This document shows positions 9,296 through 17,783 of a stretch of DNA of 64,000 bases, one piece after another (position 1 is the stretch's first letter; the number at the start of each line of letters is the position of its first letter). Made by a program: the position numbers and the translations under genes. This DNA is from Bacteroidales bacterium. Lineage in GTDB: Bacteria > Bacteroidota > Bacteroidia > Bacteroidales > UBA932. The DNA lies in the NCBI GenBank assembly GCA_017427885.1, contig JAFRRW010000010.1, forward strand, positions 1-64,000. Direction: 5' to 3'. The notes under the pieces are model-generated. The model searched no databases and was not told where the DNA came from. It saw nothing but the letters and a program-made list of their open reading frames with translations.

Positions 9296-10660
9296 ATGTC
9301 CAGAAACGCAGCCCTTTCCCTCTTGGCTATCATACTTCTCTCCTCCTGCACGGCCTCAACCCACAGGAGCCTGGATCTTTGCCAGGACGAGGTTTTCAAT
9401 CCGGGAGGAAACCGTTCATACGGTAATTTCATCATAACCGGAGACTTCCGTACTGAAACGGACGCAACGGCCTCAATCAGTTTCGGAGGCGAAGGGACAG
9501 GAGAAGGATACGAGGTAATACTTCACAACGGTCCCATTGACGGCACCGTAAAAAGCGGCAGCCTGGCATCGGTGAGGAACCTCTACCGTTCCCTGGCCAA
9601 GGACAATGAGTGGAGTCCTTTTTCCCTTGCCGTAAGGGGCAAGAACATAGCGGTTTCCATCGACGGCACTGATGTGGTCTGCTACACCGAACCGGATAAT
9701 CCCTGGCGCGTGCCGGGACACGAGGGTCAGGTCCTGGGAAAGGGTAAGGTCTCCCTGACTGCAAAGAAAGGGAACACATCCTTCAGGAACCTGAAAATCA
9801 AGAGACTGGGCGCCGATGCAGTCAATCCCTGCGACACACTTCCTCCCATTGACGAGCAGAGCGACCTTGCCATCCGTTACCAGCAGCAGGACTTCCCCGT
9901 AATCGACTGGCACGTCCACCTCAAGGGCGGCCTGACAAAGGAACAGGCCCACGCAATGTCTATGAACTACGGCATCAACTATGGAGTGGCCCCCAACGCA
10001 GGAGAGGGCGGAGTCGGAAGGATGCTGGCGAACGACCAGGAAGTATATGAGTATTTCGAAGAGGTCAGTCCTCTCCCCTTCCTCTGCGGAGTCCAGGGAG
10101 AAGGCAGGCGCTGGAGCACCCAGTTCTCCCAGGAGGCCCTCGGGGTGTTCGACTACCTCTTCACCGATGCGATGACCATCGTCGACAAGGGACGTATATG
10201 CAGGATATACAGGCCGGAGGAAGTTCACCTCGACGGCCGCACCAAACAGCAGTATATGGATGTGATCGTGGACCAGACGGTGAAGATCCTCACCTATGAA
10301 CCGGCTGACATCTATGCCAACGCGACATACATCCCTGACGACATGTACGCGGACTACGCCTCCTACTGGACTCCCGAGAGGGTCGGGAAGGTGCTCGACG
10401 TCCTCGAGAAATACAAGATAGCGATGGAGATAAGCGCCAGGTACGGAATCCCCTCACTCGACGTGATCAGGGCCGCCAAGGCCAGGGGAATCAAGTTCAC
10501 CTTCGGCACGAACAACGTCGACGCCGACTTCGGCCGCCTGGAATATGCCCTTCAGGCCGTAAAGGAATGCGGCCTCACGAAAGAGGATATGTGGTTCCCG
10601 CCGATGAGCATCCGAAAAGACCGCGAAACCGTTGATTACAACCATTTTTCAAACAAATAA
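9296..10660 (+). CDS. Lipoprotein: DUF1080 domain fused to amidohydrolase-like metal hydrolase
   Basis: A 454-aa predicted lipoprotein (lipobox LLSSC, Cys18). Residues about 35-170 form a DUF1080/3-keto-disaccharide-hydrolase-type beta-sandwich ('GYEVILHNGP', 'WSPFSLAVRGKNIAVSIDG', 'GKVSLTAKKGNTSFRNLKIKRL'). Residues about 195-454 look like an amidohydrolase/PHP-type TIM barrel that starts with the metal-binding 'DWHVHLKGG' and ends near 'GIKFTFGTNNVDADFG'. This suggests a surface or periplasmic sugar-related hydrolase; substrate unknown. It is first in an operon with a GDPD lipoprotein (11 nt gap) and purC. Confidence 0.75.
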   Translation: MSRNAALSLLAIILLSSCTASTHRSLDLCQDEVFNPGGNRSYGNFIITGDFRTETDATASISFGGEGTGEGYEVILHNGPIDGTVKSGSLASVRNLYRSLAKDNEWSPFSLAVRGKNIAVSIDGTDVVCYTEPDNPWRVPGHEGQVLGKGKVSLTAKKGNTSFRNLKIKRLGADAVNPCDTLPPIDEQSDLAIRYQQQDFPVIDWHVHLKGGLTKEQAHAMSMNYGINYGVAPNAGEGGVGRMLANDQEVYEYFEEVSPLPFLCGVQGEGRRWSTQFSQEALGVFDYLFTDAMTIVDKGRICRIYRPEEVHLDGRTKQQYMDVIVDQTVKILTYEPADIYANATYIPDDMYADYASYWTPERVGKVLDVLEKYKIAMEISARYGIPSLDVIRAAKARGIKFTFGTNNVDADFGRLEYALQAVKECGLTKEDMWFPPMSIRKDRETVDYNHFSNK

Positions 10661-10671
10661 ACCATTAACGT

Positions 10672-11502
10672 ATGAAAATCTCCCAAAGGCTCTCCGCAGC
10701 CATTCTCGCATCCCTCGTCATCCTTTTCCTTTCCGGATGCGCAAAAACACACAAGATCGCCATCACTGCCCACCGCGGCTACTGGAAGTGCGAGGAGGCC
10801 AAAGGGGCCCAGAACTCCGTCGCGTCCTTCCGCCTCGCCCAGGAATTCGGTCTGTGGGGCAGCGAATTCGACGTCCGCCTCACCAAGGACGACAAGGTGG
10901 TGGTGAACCACGATGAAGACATCAACGGCAAGAGGGTAAGGGATTTCGATTACGAAGAGATTAAGGATGAGAAACTCAGCAACGGTGAGAGTCTCTGCAC
11001 CCTTGAAGACTATTTCGAGCAGGGGACGAAAAGCAAATACTCCGTCCTCGTCCTCGAACTCAAGCCGATGGGGAGCGACGACGCGGACGAGATACTGATA
11101 CAGAAGAATCTGCAAACGCTCAAGGACTTCGGTCTGTACGACCCGGACAAGGTGATTTTCATCTCCTTCAGCCTGTACTCCTGCAAGAGGATTGCCGAAC
11201 TCTGCCCCGGATTCACCAACCAGTACCTCTCGGGTGATATCGCACCCTCGGAGCTCAATGCTATGGGAATCAACGGAATCGACTATGAGCAGGGAGTCTT
11301 TTTCGAGCACCCCGAATGGGTTAAGGAAGCCCACAACCTGGGGATGAGCGTAAATGTTTGGACGGTGGATTCCGAGGAGAACATGGTCAGGCTGGCCGAC
11401 CTCGGAGTGGACTGCATCACCACCAACGAACCGGCCCTGTGCCGCAAGGTCCTGGGTAAGGCCGAACTCCGCAAGACGCGCAAATCAAGGGAAATCAAAT
11501 AA
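10672..11502 (+). CDS. Glycerophosphodiester phosphodiesterase lipoprotein
   Basis: A 276-aa GDPD-family enzyme that should hydrolyse glycerophosphodiesters to glycerol-3-phosphate and an alcohol. Lipobox LSGC places Cys23 at the mature end, so it is membrane anchored. GDPD metal and catalytic residues are visible: His34 in 'HRGY', Glu65 and Asp67 in 'EFDVRL', and His80 in 'NHDED'. The C-terminal 'VNVWTVDSEENMVRLADLGVDCITTNEP' is the typical end of the barrel. It sits 11 nt after the DUF1080 fusion gene and 11 nt before purC. Confidence 0.9.
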   Translation: MKISQRLSAAILASLVILFLSGCAKTHKIAITAHRGYWKCEEAKGAQNSVASFRLAQEFGLWGSEFDVRLTKDDKVVVNHDEDINGKRVRDFDYEEIKDEKLSNGESLCTLEDYFEQGTKSKYSVLVLELKPMGSDDADEILIQKNLQTLKDFGLYDPDKVIFISFSLYSCKRIAELCPGFTNQYLSGDIAPSELNAMGINGIDYEQGVFFEHPEWVKEAHNLGMSVNVWTVDSEENMVRLADLGVDCITTNEPALCRKVLGKAELRKTRKSREIK

Positions 11503-11513
11503 AACAAGGATAA

Positions 11514-12455
11514 ATGAAAGCTATCGTAAAGACTGATTTCAACCTTCCCGGACAAAAGGGAAAGTACGTAGGAAAAGTCCGCGACGTCTATGACATCGAC
11601 GGCAGGTACCTCGCGATGGTGGTCACCGACAGGATTTCCGCCTTCGACGTGGTCCTCCCCGAAGGGATCCCCTACAAGGGACAGGTGCTCAACAAGATTG
11701 CGGCAAAGTTCCTGGACGCCACCACCGACATACTCCCCAACTGGAAGATCGCAGTTCCCGACCCGAACGTGACGGTCGGCTACAAATGCGAGCCCTTCAA
11801 GATCGAGATGGTGATAAGGGGATATCTCGCCGGGCATGCCTGGAGAGAATACAAGGCCGGGAAACGGTCGATATGCGGAGTCTCCCTCCCCGAGGGAATG
11901 GTGGAGAACCAGAAACTCCCCGAGCCGATAATCACGCCCACTTCCAAGGCGGCGGAAGGCCACGACGAAGATGTTTCCAAGGAGGAAATCCTCGCCCTGG
12001 GCCTGGCATCCAAGGAGGATTATGAGGCCCTGGAGGCCTACACGAGGGCGATATTCCAGCGCGGAACGGAGATCGCCGCGAAGCAGGGACTGATCCTCGT
12101 GGACACTAAATACGAGTTCGGCAAGAAAGACGGACAGATCATACTGATGGACGAGGTCCACACTCCCGACTCTTCGAGGTATTTCTATTCGGAAGGTTAC
12201 GAGGAAAGGCTGGCCAGGGGCGAAAGGCAGAAGCAGTTATCTAAGGAATTCGTTCGCGAATGGCTGATGGCCAACGGTTTCCAGGGTCAGGCCGGGCAGA
12301 AGGTCCCCGAAATGACCCCCGAGGTGGTCAGCCATATCACCGACCGCTACGTAGAACTCTACGAGCACATCACCGGAGAACCTTTCTCCCGCATCCCCTA
12401 CTCCCCCGACCAGATCGAGAAGAACGTGGCCTCCTGCCTTTCTACCCTTCTCTGA
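11514..12455 (+). CDS. purC: Phosphoribosylaminoimidazole-succinocarboxamide synthase
   Basis: A 313-aa SAICAR synthase of de novo purine synthesis, joining CAIR and aspartate with ATP. Diagnostic segments are '[11 protein letters not shown]', '[21 protein letters not shown]', '[19 protein letters not shown]', '[12 protein letters not shown]' and '[13 protein letters not shown]'. Length fits the roughly 310-aa type rather than the shorter E. coli type. It is the last gene of an operon otherwise made of exported hydrolases. Convergent recX follows, with the tandem structured repeat between them. Confidence 0.96.
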   Translation: MKAIVKTDFNLPGQKGKYVGKVRDVYDIDGRYLAMVVTDRISAFDVVLPEGIPYKGQVLNKIAAKFLDATTDILPNWKIAVPDPNVTVGYKCEPFKIEMVIRGYLAGHAWREYKAGKRSICGVSLPEGMVENQKLPEPIITPTSKAAEGHDEDVSKEEILALGLASKEDYEALEAYTRAIFQRGTEIAAKQGLILVDTKYEFGKKDGQIILMDEVHTPDSSRYFYSEGYEERLARGERQKQLSKEFVREWLMANGFQGQAGQKVPEMTPEVVSHITDRYVELYEHITGEPFSRIPYSPDQIEKNVASCLSTLL

Positions 12456-12460
12456 AAGCA

Positions 12461-12686
12461 ATAAAACTTCTGCATAGGCTTCAGATGACGCCGCTCCGCG
12501 GCCCCTCCCTAAAGGGCCCCTCCCTCTTATGGTGCCGAGGGTGGCACAGTCACTGAAGTCCCAAAATTATATAAAACACCTGCATAGACTTCAGATGACG
12601 CCGCTTCGCGGCCCCTCCCCAAGGGGCCCCTCCCTCTTATCTTGCCGAGGGTGGCAGAGTCACTGAAGTCTATGCAGGAGTTTTAT
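12461..12686. repeat. Structured intergenic repeat, copies B1 and B2 in tandem
   Basis: Two tandem units with a 110-bp period. B1: left arm 12461-12482, core 12483-12554, degenerate right arm. B2: left arm 12571-12592, core 12593-12664, right arm 12665-12686. The B2 arms form a 22-bp inverted repeat with one mismatch, and the right arm covers the recX stop codon. Both cores are 72 nt and match copy A (7740-7796) apart from a 15-nt GGCCCCT/AGGGGCC block between short direct repeats. Core stems (TGAC/GTCA, GCCGC/GCGGC, TGCC/GGCA) are kept across copies. The B2 arms end in A/T tracts like a bidirectional terminator. No transposase is nearby. Confidence 0.88.
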
Positions 12687-13159
12687 TTACCGGCTACGAT
12701 GTCGTCGACCAGGTCTTCGATCTGGGAATATTCGTAACCGCGGGTGAGGGCGTATTTGAGGAGCCGGAGTTTGGCGTCGCTCTCGCCCTGGAGTGTCCTG
12801 AACTTTGCGATGAGAAGGCTGTTCAGTTTGGCTGAAGCCTTCTCTTCGTCTATTTCGGCGAGAGCCGATGCGATGGCCTCTTTCCCTATTCCCTTACCCC
12901 TCAGGGCATAAGAAATCTTCACGGGCCCCCAGCCGGTCAGCTGAGCCTTGTCGCGGGCGAAAGCGCAGGCATACCTGCTGTCATCGACATAACCGTCCTC
13001 GACAAGCGAATCCACGATCTTCTGCGAAGCCTTGCTGTCCCAGTCCAGGGCCTTCATCGCCTTCTGGTAGATGTCGGCCGAACACTGTTCACTCCTGGCG
13101 CAGAGGTCCCTCAGCCTCTCGAGCAATTTCGCGCTGTTCTCCATATCCTTAGAAATCAA
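12683..13159 (-). CDS. recX: Regulatory protein RecX
   Basis: A 158-aa RecX-family modulator that binds and restrains RecA filaments. The three-helix repeats are recognisable: 'ALDWDSKASQKIVDSLVEDGYVDDSRYACAFARDKAQLTGWGPVKISYALRGKGI' type sequence spans residues about 40-95. It is third in the rlmN, patatin, recX operon; its start overlaps the patatin gene by 11 nt, implying translational coupling. recA itself is 3.6 kb away and transcribed separately. Its stop codon lies inside the right arm of repeat copy B2. Confidence 0.9.
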   Translation of the reverse strand: MISKDMENSAKLLERLRDLCARSEQCSADIYQKAMKALDWDSKASQKIVDSLVEDGYVDDSRYACAFARDKAQLTGWGPVKISYALRGKGIGKEAIASALAEIDEEKASAKLNSLLIAKFRTLQGESDAKLRLLKYALTRGYEYSQIEDLVDDIVAGK

Positions 13160-15569
13160 ATCCCAGATTGAGATAAACCCCGACCTTCTTGTTGTAATCC
13201 GACCAGTGGATGTTGAAACCGATGGGGCCTACGATGGAGTCGTACGAGTACTGAAGGCCGAAACCGAGGGTTCCGTGCTGCCTGTTGAAATTGGATATGT
13301 CATCGAGATCCTTGAAGCCCACGGCATAGTTGGCGATGGCCGAGAGATAATTGTTGCGGGTAAGCCTGAACCTTAGGTCCGTGCGGGCTATGGTCAGGAA
13401 ATTCTCTGCCGCGGCGGCGTGGTTGATGCCTATGAAGGCCATCTGCTGGTCGAGGTAACGCCCCCTCATGCTGCCGCCCATTATGTTCGTATAGGCAATC
13501 GGGATATTGTCCCCGAGGAGATACCTTGAACTGATGGAAGGAAGGAATGTGACAAAATTTCCGAGGGGAACCGTGCCTGCGGCATAGAGCTGGATGGAAT
13601 GGAAGGAGTCGCCGAAGAACTTCGTCTCAGGTGCCAGCATCCAGTTGTAACCGATCCCGACATTGACTCCCCTGGTGGGGAAATAGCCGTCGTCGGTGGT
13701 GTCGCAGACCAGGTCGATGAACGGTCCCGTGTTGAAACTGTGGAGGTTCCATTTGTCATAGTCCCCCACGTCGCCTTCTCCCATTATCGACCGCACATTG
13801 TAATAATCCCCCCTGATTCCTGCCTTCAGGTCGAACCAGGACCACTTGAGATTGGACAGGTAGAGTTTCTCGCTTATCGTATAATAGGCAAGCTTGAAGT
13901 CGTTGTCGCCGAAGGAGAAAATGTTGCGGTCGGTGTAGCGCCAGTTCACGGAGCAGTTCACGCTGAAACCGTTGGAGGTCATATAGCCGACTACGGCCTC
14001 CGCCGCGGGGTTGGTGCCCACCTTGCCGGTGAGGTCCAACCTCATTCCGTGTAGCTTATGGGTACCGATGCCCAGGTTCAGGATGGCTGAGACGATCTCC
14101 TCGGAATCGAACCTGGCTCCCAGGCCTATTTGGTTGACAGGACCTTTCTTGCTGTTGAACACCAGCCTGTAAGGCTCCTCCTTGCCGGTCAGTTCATAGG
14201 TGATATAGTCGAAGGCCCCGGTGCCGAACAGGGTGGACTCCGCATCCTCTATCTCCGCCCTGCCTACCTCCTGCATCGGCATGAACTTGATCTTCTTCAT
14301 CAGCATCTGGCTCTCCTTGTCCTCCACCCCCTTGATCTCGATTCCCGAAATCTTGACTTTCTTACCTCCGAGGTAGACGGCCGGACTCGCCTGGAGCGAA
14401 CGCCCCTCCCCGTTCATCAGGGCCTTGACATAACGCAGCAGGGAATCCTGCTGGCAGGCCGCGGAATATCCCCTGGTTATCAGGGAATCGATGCTCGCTT
14501 TGTCGAAACTCATCATATTGTAGCCGGTTATGTCCGGCCAGATGGTCACGTCCACGACCTTGATGTTCTCTTCTATGGCCGGACGACCGTACATGTCTAT
14601 GAACTGGCCGAGGAGGTCGCCGAAGTTGTTCAGCTGCGAATAGCCCTTGTAGCCCGCAGAGATGTTGACTCCGATAATGATGTCAGCACCCAGGTCCCTG
14701 GCGAGCGTCGTAGGGTAATTATCCCTCATTCCACCGTCCACCAGGACCATTCCGCCTTCCCTCACCGGTGTAAAGAGACCGGGGATGCTCATCGTAGAGC
14801 GGAGGGCCCTGTTCAGTTTCCCTTCATAGAAAATCTTGGCCCTTCCGGAGACCATCTCGGTGGCCACGCAGGCGAAGGGGACGGGCAGGTCAATGAACTT
14901 CGTCGAATCCTGATACCCGACGGTCATCGATGAGAAGATATTGTTGACATTCTGCCCGAAGACCATTCCGGCAGGAAGGCTCCCGAGGATGTTGTCCTTC
15001 ACCGTCTTGGAAGGGTCGGAGCCATTGTCTGCCCCGAAGGATATGTCTTCGTGCCTCCTCTCGTAACGGGATGCATCGGCCCGGCTGGCGATGAAGTCAT
15101 CCTTTGAATACATGAAGGGAAACGATAGCACGAATTTCTCGGAATATTTCCTCTCGGCGTATGACTTGTAACTGTCCGGGACCTTGTCAGTCAGAGCGAT
15201 GTCCCAGTCGATGTCGCTGACGATGGCATCGATTCCGTCGGCATCGTAACCCACGGCATACATTCCGCCGACGAGGCCGCCCATACTTGTACCGAGAACC
15301 ATATCGACCGGAATGTCAAGTTCTTCCAGATGCCTTATCACCCCTATATGGGCAGCGCCCTTCGCTCCTCCCCCCATAAGGACGAGGGCGACGACCGGCC
15401 TGCGCTTCCTGATCTCGTCCATCCTGGCGCGGAATTCCATCCTGTCGAGGGAGTCCTTCACAGGATCGAGGCCGGGAGGAAGGGTGAGGTCCCAGCTCTG
15501 AGCGGAGGATTCCAGGGCGCCGAAGGCCAGAAGGAAGGCCAGCATCAGATGTTTGGCTGTTCTTTTCAT
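13149..15569 (-). CDS. Patatin-like phospholipase with C-terminal outer-membrane beta-barrel
   Basis: An 806-aa exported protein (signal peptide 1-23). The patatin/RssA domain (about 58-330) has the oxyanion motif 'GGGAKGAAHIG', nucleophile elbow 'GTSMGG' with Ser95, and catalytic Asp278 in 'DGGMRDNYP'. A POTRA-like linker follows ('VKISGIEIKGVEDKESQML'), then a bacterial surface-antigen (BamA/Omp85-type) barrel that ends in the aromatic 'YLNLGFDF'. The layout matches PlpD-type type-V-like secreted lipases, suggesting a lipase displayed or exported across the outer membrane. Its ATG overlaps the rlmN stop (ATGA). Confidence 0.88.
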   Translation of the reverse strand: MKRTAKHLMLAFLLAFGALESSAQSWDLTLPPGLDPVKDSLDRMEFRARMDEIRKRRPVVALVLMGGGAKGAAHIGVIRHLEELDIPVDMVLGTSMGGLVGGMYAVGYDADGIDAIVSDIDWDIALTDKVPDSYKSYAERKYSEKFVLSFPFMYSKDDFIASRADASRYERRHEDISFGADNGSDPSKTVKDNILGSLPAGMVFGQNVNNIFSSMTVGYQDSTKFIDLPVPFACVATEMVSGRAKIFYEGKLNRALRSTMSIPGLFTPVREGGMVLVDGGMRDNYPTTLARDLGADIIIGVNISAGYKGYSQLNNFGDLLGQFIDMYGRPAIEENIKVVDVTIWPDITGYNMMSFDKASIDSLITRGYSAACQQDSLLRYVKALMNGEGRSLQASPAVYLGGKKVKISGIEIKGVEDKESQMLMKKIKFMPMQEVGRAEIEDAESTLFGTGAFDYITYELTGKEEPYRLVFNSKKGPVNQIGLGARFDSEEIVSAILNLGIGTHKLHGMRLDLTGKVGTNPAAEAVVGYMTSNGFSVNCSVNWRYTDRNIFSFGDNDFKLAYYTISEKLYLSNLKWSWFDLKAGIRGDYYNVRSIMGEGDVGDYDKWNLHSFNTGPFIDLVCDTTDDGYFPTRGVNVGIGYNWMLAPETKFFGDSFHSIQLYAAGTVPLGNFVTFLPSISSRYLLGDNIPIAYTNIMGGSMRGRYLDQQMAFIGINHAAAAENFLTIARTDLRFRLTRNNYLSAIANYAVGFKDLDDISNFNRQHGTLGFGLQYSYDSIVGPIGFNIHWSDYNKKVGVYLNLGFDF

Positions 15570-16609
15570 AGTCTGTCTTTGTGTTTACCCGCAAGAAGGC
15601 CGCAGGCAGCCTCGATGTCCTCTCCCCTGGAGGCCCTTATGGTACAGGTGATTCCGTGATTGTTGAGCCTCTCCATGAACCTCTGCATCACCGGGGCCGG
15701 CGAGGGTTCGTACGGGGAATCCGGGATCTTGTGGAACCGGATAAGGTTCACCCTGCATTCGAGTCCCCTGAGGAGACGGTACAGGGCATCCGCGTGGACC
15801 TTGTCGTCATTGATTCCGGAAAACATCGTATATTCGAAACTCACCCTTCTCTGGCCCGAGAAATCATATTTCCGGACAAGGCGGACCACCTCTTCCGCAG
15901 GCCAGGCCTTCTGGACAGGCATCATAGCCTCCCTCTCCCCCGGGAAGGGGTTGTGGAGGCTGACTGCAAGGTGGCAGCGGGAAGTGTCGAGGAATTTCTT
16001 CAGATTTGGTAAAACCCCTATGGTAGAGAGGGTTATCCTCTTCGGAGACCAGGCGAAACCCCAGGGAGCAGTCAGGACCTCGAGGGCGCGTGAGATATTG
16101 TCCCAGTTATCCAGTGGCTCCCCCATTCCCATAAACACGGCATTCGTCAGGGAGTCTGACTCGTCCACGGAAACGAACTGGTTCAGGATGTCGGCCACGG
16201 ACAGGTTGCCGTGGAAACCCTGCCTTCCGGTCATGCAGAAAAGGCATCCCATCCGGCAGCCGGCCTGGGAGGACACGCAGAGGGTCTTCCGGTCCTCGTC
16301 GGGAATCATCACGGCCTCGATGGCGCTCTCTTCAGTCCTGCCGTTCCGGTCGCAGGACACCCCGAAAAGGTATTTCCTGGTCCCGTCCGAGGATTCGGAC
16401 ACGGAAGAAGGCGCCTCCGTTCCGACCAGGTACATCCTTTTCAGGGATTCCCTCCCCTCCTTGGATATGTCGGTCATCTCGTCGAAACCCCTGGCCTTGC
16501 GGACATAGAGCCACCTTGCGAGCTGCTTGCCCGCAAAAGGCGGCAACCCCGCTTCCAGGGCAGCCCGCTTGAGCTCATCCGGCGTCTTTCCCAACAATTT
16601 TTCCATCAT
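15566..16609 (-). CDS. rlmN: 23S rRNA (adenine2503-C2)-methyltransferase
   Basis: A 347-aa radical-SAM enzyme methylating A2503 of 23S rRNA (and A37 of some tRNAs). The cluster motif is 'CRMGCLFC', followed by 'NAVFMGMGEPLDN' and 'ITLSTIGVLP'; the C-terminal Cys is in 'EAACGLLAG'. The frame extends to a TTG at 16636, but that codon is the end of the promoter -7 box TATTTTTG, so the downstream ATG pair (16609 or 16606) must be the start. First gene of the rlmN, patatin, recX operon. Confidence 0.94.
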   Translation of the reverse strand: MMEKLLGKTPDELKRAALEAGLPPFAGKQLARWLYVRKARGFDEMTDISKEGRESLKRMYLVGTEAPSSVSESSDGTRKYLFGVSCDRNGRTEESAIEAVMIPDEDRKTLCVSSQAGCRMGCLFCMTGRQGFHGNLSVADILNQFVSVDESDSLTNAVFMGMGEPLDNWDNISRALEVLTAPWGFAWSPKRITLSTIGVLPNLKKFLDTSRCHLAVSLHNPFPGEREAMMPVQKAWPAEEVVRLVRKYDFSGQRRVSFEYTMFSGINDDKVHADALYRLLRGLECRVNLIRFHKIPDSPYEPSPAPVMQRFMERLNNHGITCTIRASRGEDIEAACGLLAGKHKDRL

Positions 16610-16633
16610 TTCAGAAGTCAAGGGTATCCAACG

Positions 16634-16641
16634 CAAAAATA
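16634..16641 (-). promoter_or_regulatory. rlmN operon promoter -7 element
   Basis: Minus-strand TATTTTTG matches TAnnTTTG and fixes the rlmN start downstream of 16636. Confidence 0.65.
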
Positions 16642-16686
16642 CACAAAAATAATGTTAGATTGGTGGCGGAATTACGGCATTTTTGC

Positions 16687-16694
16687 TAACTTTG
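16687..16694 (+). promoter_or_regulatory. recA promoter -7 element
   Basis: TAACTTTG matches TAnnTTTG, about 50 nt upstream of the recA ATG. No clear LexA-type palindrome is visible around it. Confidence 0.65.
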
Positions 16695-16745
16695 TCATAT
16701 ACGGGAGAGTATCCCGGCATTTATTCATCAATAAACTTATTCATT

Positions 16746-17780
16746 ATGGCTAAAGAAGTAGAGGAAAAGGCCGCTGACATCGGCGCCGCCAAACTTAAGG
16801 CGCTGCAGGCCACGATCGACAAGATTGAGAAGGACTACGGGAAGGGGACGATCATGAAGCTGGGAGATCAGCCACAATGGGACGTGAAGGTCATCCCGAG
16901 CGGTTCCATAGCGTTGGACCACGCCCTGGGAATCGGAGGATATCCGCGCGGAAGGGTCATAGAGATCTACGGCCCCGAATCCAGCGGTAAGACCACCCTC
17001 GCCATCCACGCCATCGCCCAGGCGCAGAAACAGGGTGGCATCGCGGCGATGATCGACGCCGAACACGCATTCGACAGGACTTACGCCAAAGCCCTTGGCG
17101 TGAACCTCGACACCCTGCTCATTTCCCAGCCGGACAATGGCGAGCAGGCCCTTGAAATAGCGGACAATCTCATCCGCTCCGGAGCTATCGACATCGTCGT
17201 GATAGACTCCGTGGCCGCCCTCACCCCGAAGGCGGAGATCGAAGGTGAAATGGGAGACAACAAGGTCGGACTCCAGGCAAGGCTTATGAGCCAGGCCCTG
17301 AGGAAACTCACCGCCAACATCGGAAAGACCAACACCTGCTGCATTTTCATCAACCAGCTGCGCGAGAAGATCGGCATAATGTTCGGCAACCCCGAGACCA
17401 CCACCGGAGGAAACGCCCTCAAGTTCTACGCTTCCGTAAGGATCGACGTACGCAAGACCACCCAGCTGAAGGACGGTGACGAAGCCCTCGGAAACCGCAC
17501 CCGTGTGAAGGTGGTAAAGAACAAGATGGCCCCTCCTTTCAAGAAGGCGGAATTCGACATCGTTTACGGGCAGGGCATCTCCCGCAGCGGCGAGATAGTC
17601 GACCTCGGAGTGGAACTGGGAATCATCTCCAAGAGCGGTTCCTGGTTCTCCTACAACGATCAGAAACTCGCCCAGGGACGCGAGGCCTGCAAGAAAATGA
17701 TGGAGGACAACCCCGAACTCTGCGAGGAGATCGAAGGCAAGATCAGGGAAGCCCTCAAGAACGTCAAGGACGACCTGTAG
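16746..17780 (+). CDS. recA: Recombinase RecA
   Basis: A 344-aa RecA for homologous recombination and SOS signalling. The Walker A motif GPESSGKT is at residues 76-83; '[15 protein letters not shown]', '[22 protein letters not shown]' (Walker B) and '[31 protein letters not shown]' follow. The ATG at 16746 gives the normal N-terminus; an in-frame upstream extension is not RecA-like. Its terminator hairpin (17817-17851) lies inside the coding sequence of the convergent neighbour, only 3 nt away. Confidence 0.98.
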   Translation: MAKEVEEKAADIGAAKLKALQATIDKIEKDYGKGTIMKLGDQPQWDVKVIPSGSIALDHALGIGGYPRGRVIEIYGPESSGKTTLAIHAIAQAQKQGGIAAMIDAEHAFDRTYAKALGVNLDTLLISQPDNGEQALEIADNLIRSGAIDIVVIDSVAALTPKAEIEGEMGDNKVGLQARLMSQALRKLTANIGKTNTCCIFINQLREKIGIMFGNPETTTGGNALKFYASVRIDVRKTTQLKDGDEALGNRTRVKVVKNKMAPPFKKAEFDIVYGQGISRSGEIVDLGVELGIISKSGSWFSYNDQKLAQGREACKKMMEDNPELCEEIEGKIREALKNVKDDL

Positions 17781-17783
17781 ACC

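Noticed and set aside
12461..12686. Insertion sequence or classical MITE
   Set aside because: No transposase, no conserved terminal inverted repeats shared with copy A (the arms differ), and no clear target-site duplication; annotated as a structured repeat instead.
16610..16636. TTG start for rlmN
   Set aside because: The TTG is part of the -7 promoter box TATTTTTG, so it cannot be in the mRNA; the ATG pair downstream is used.
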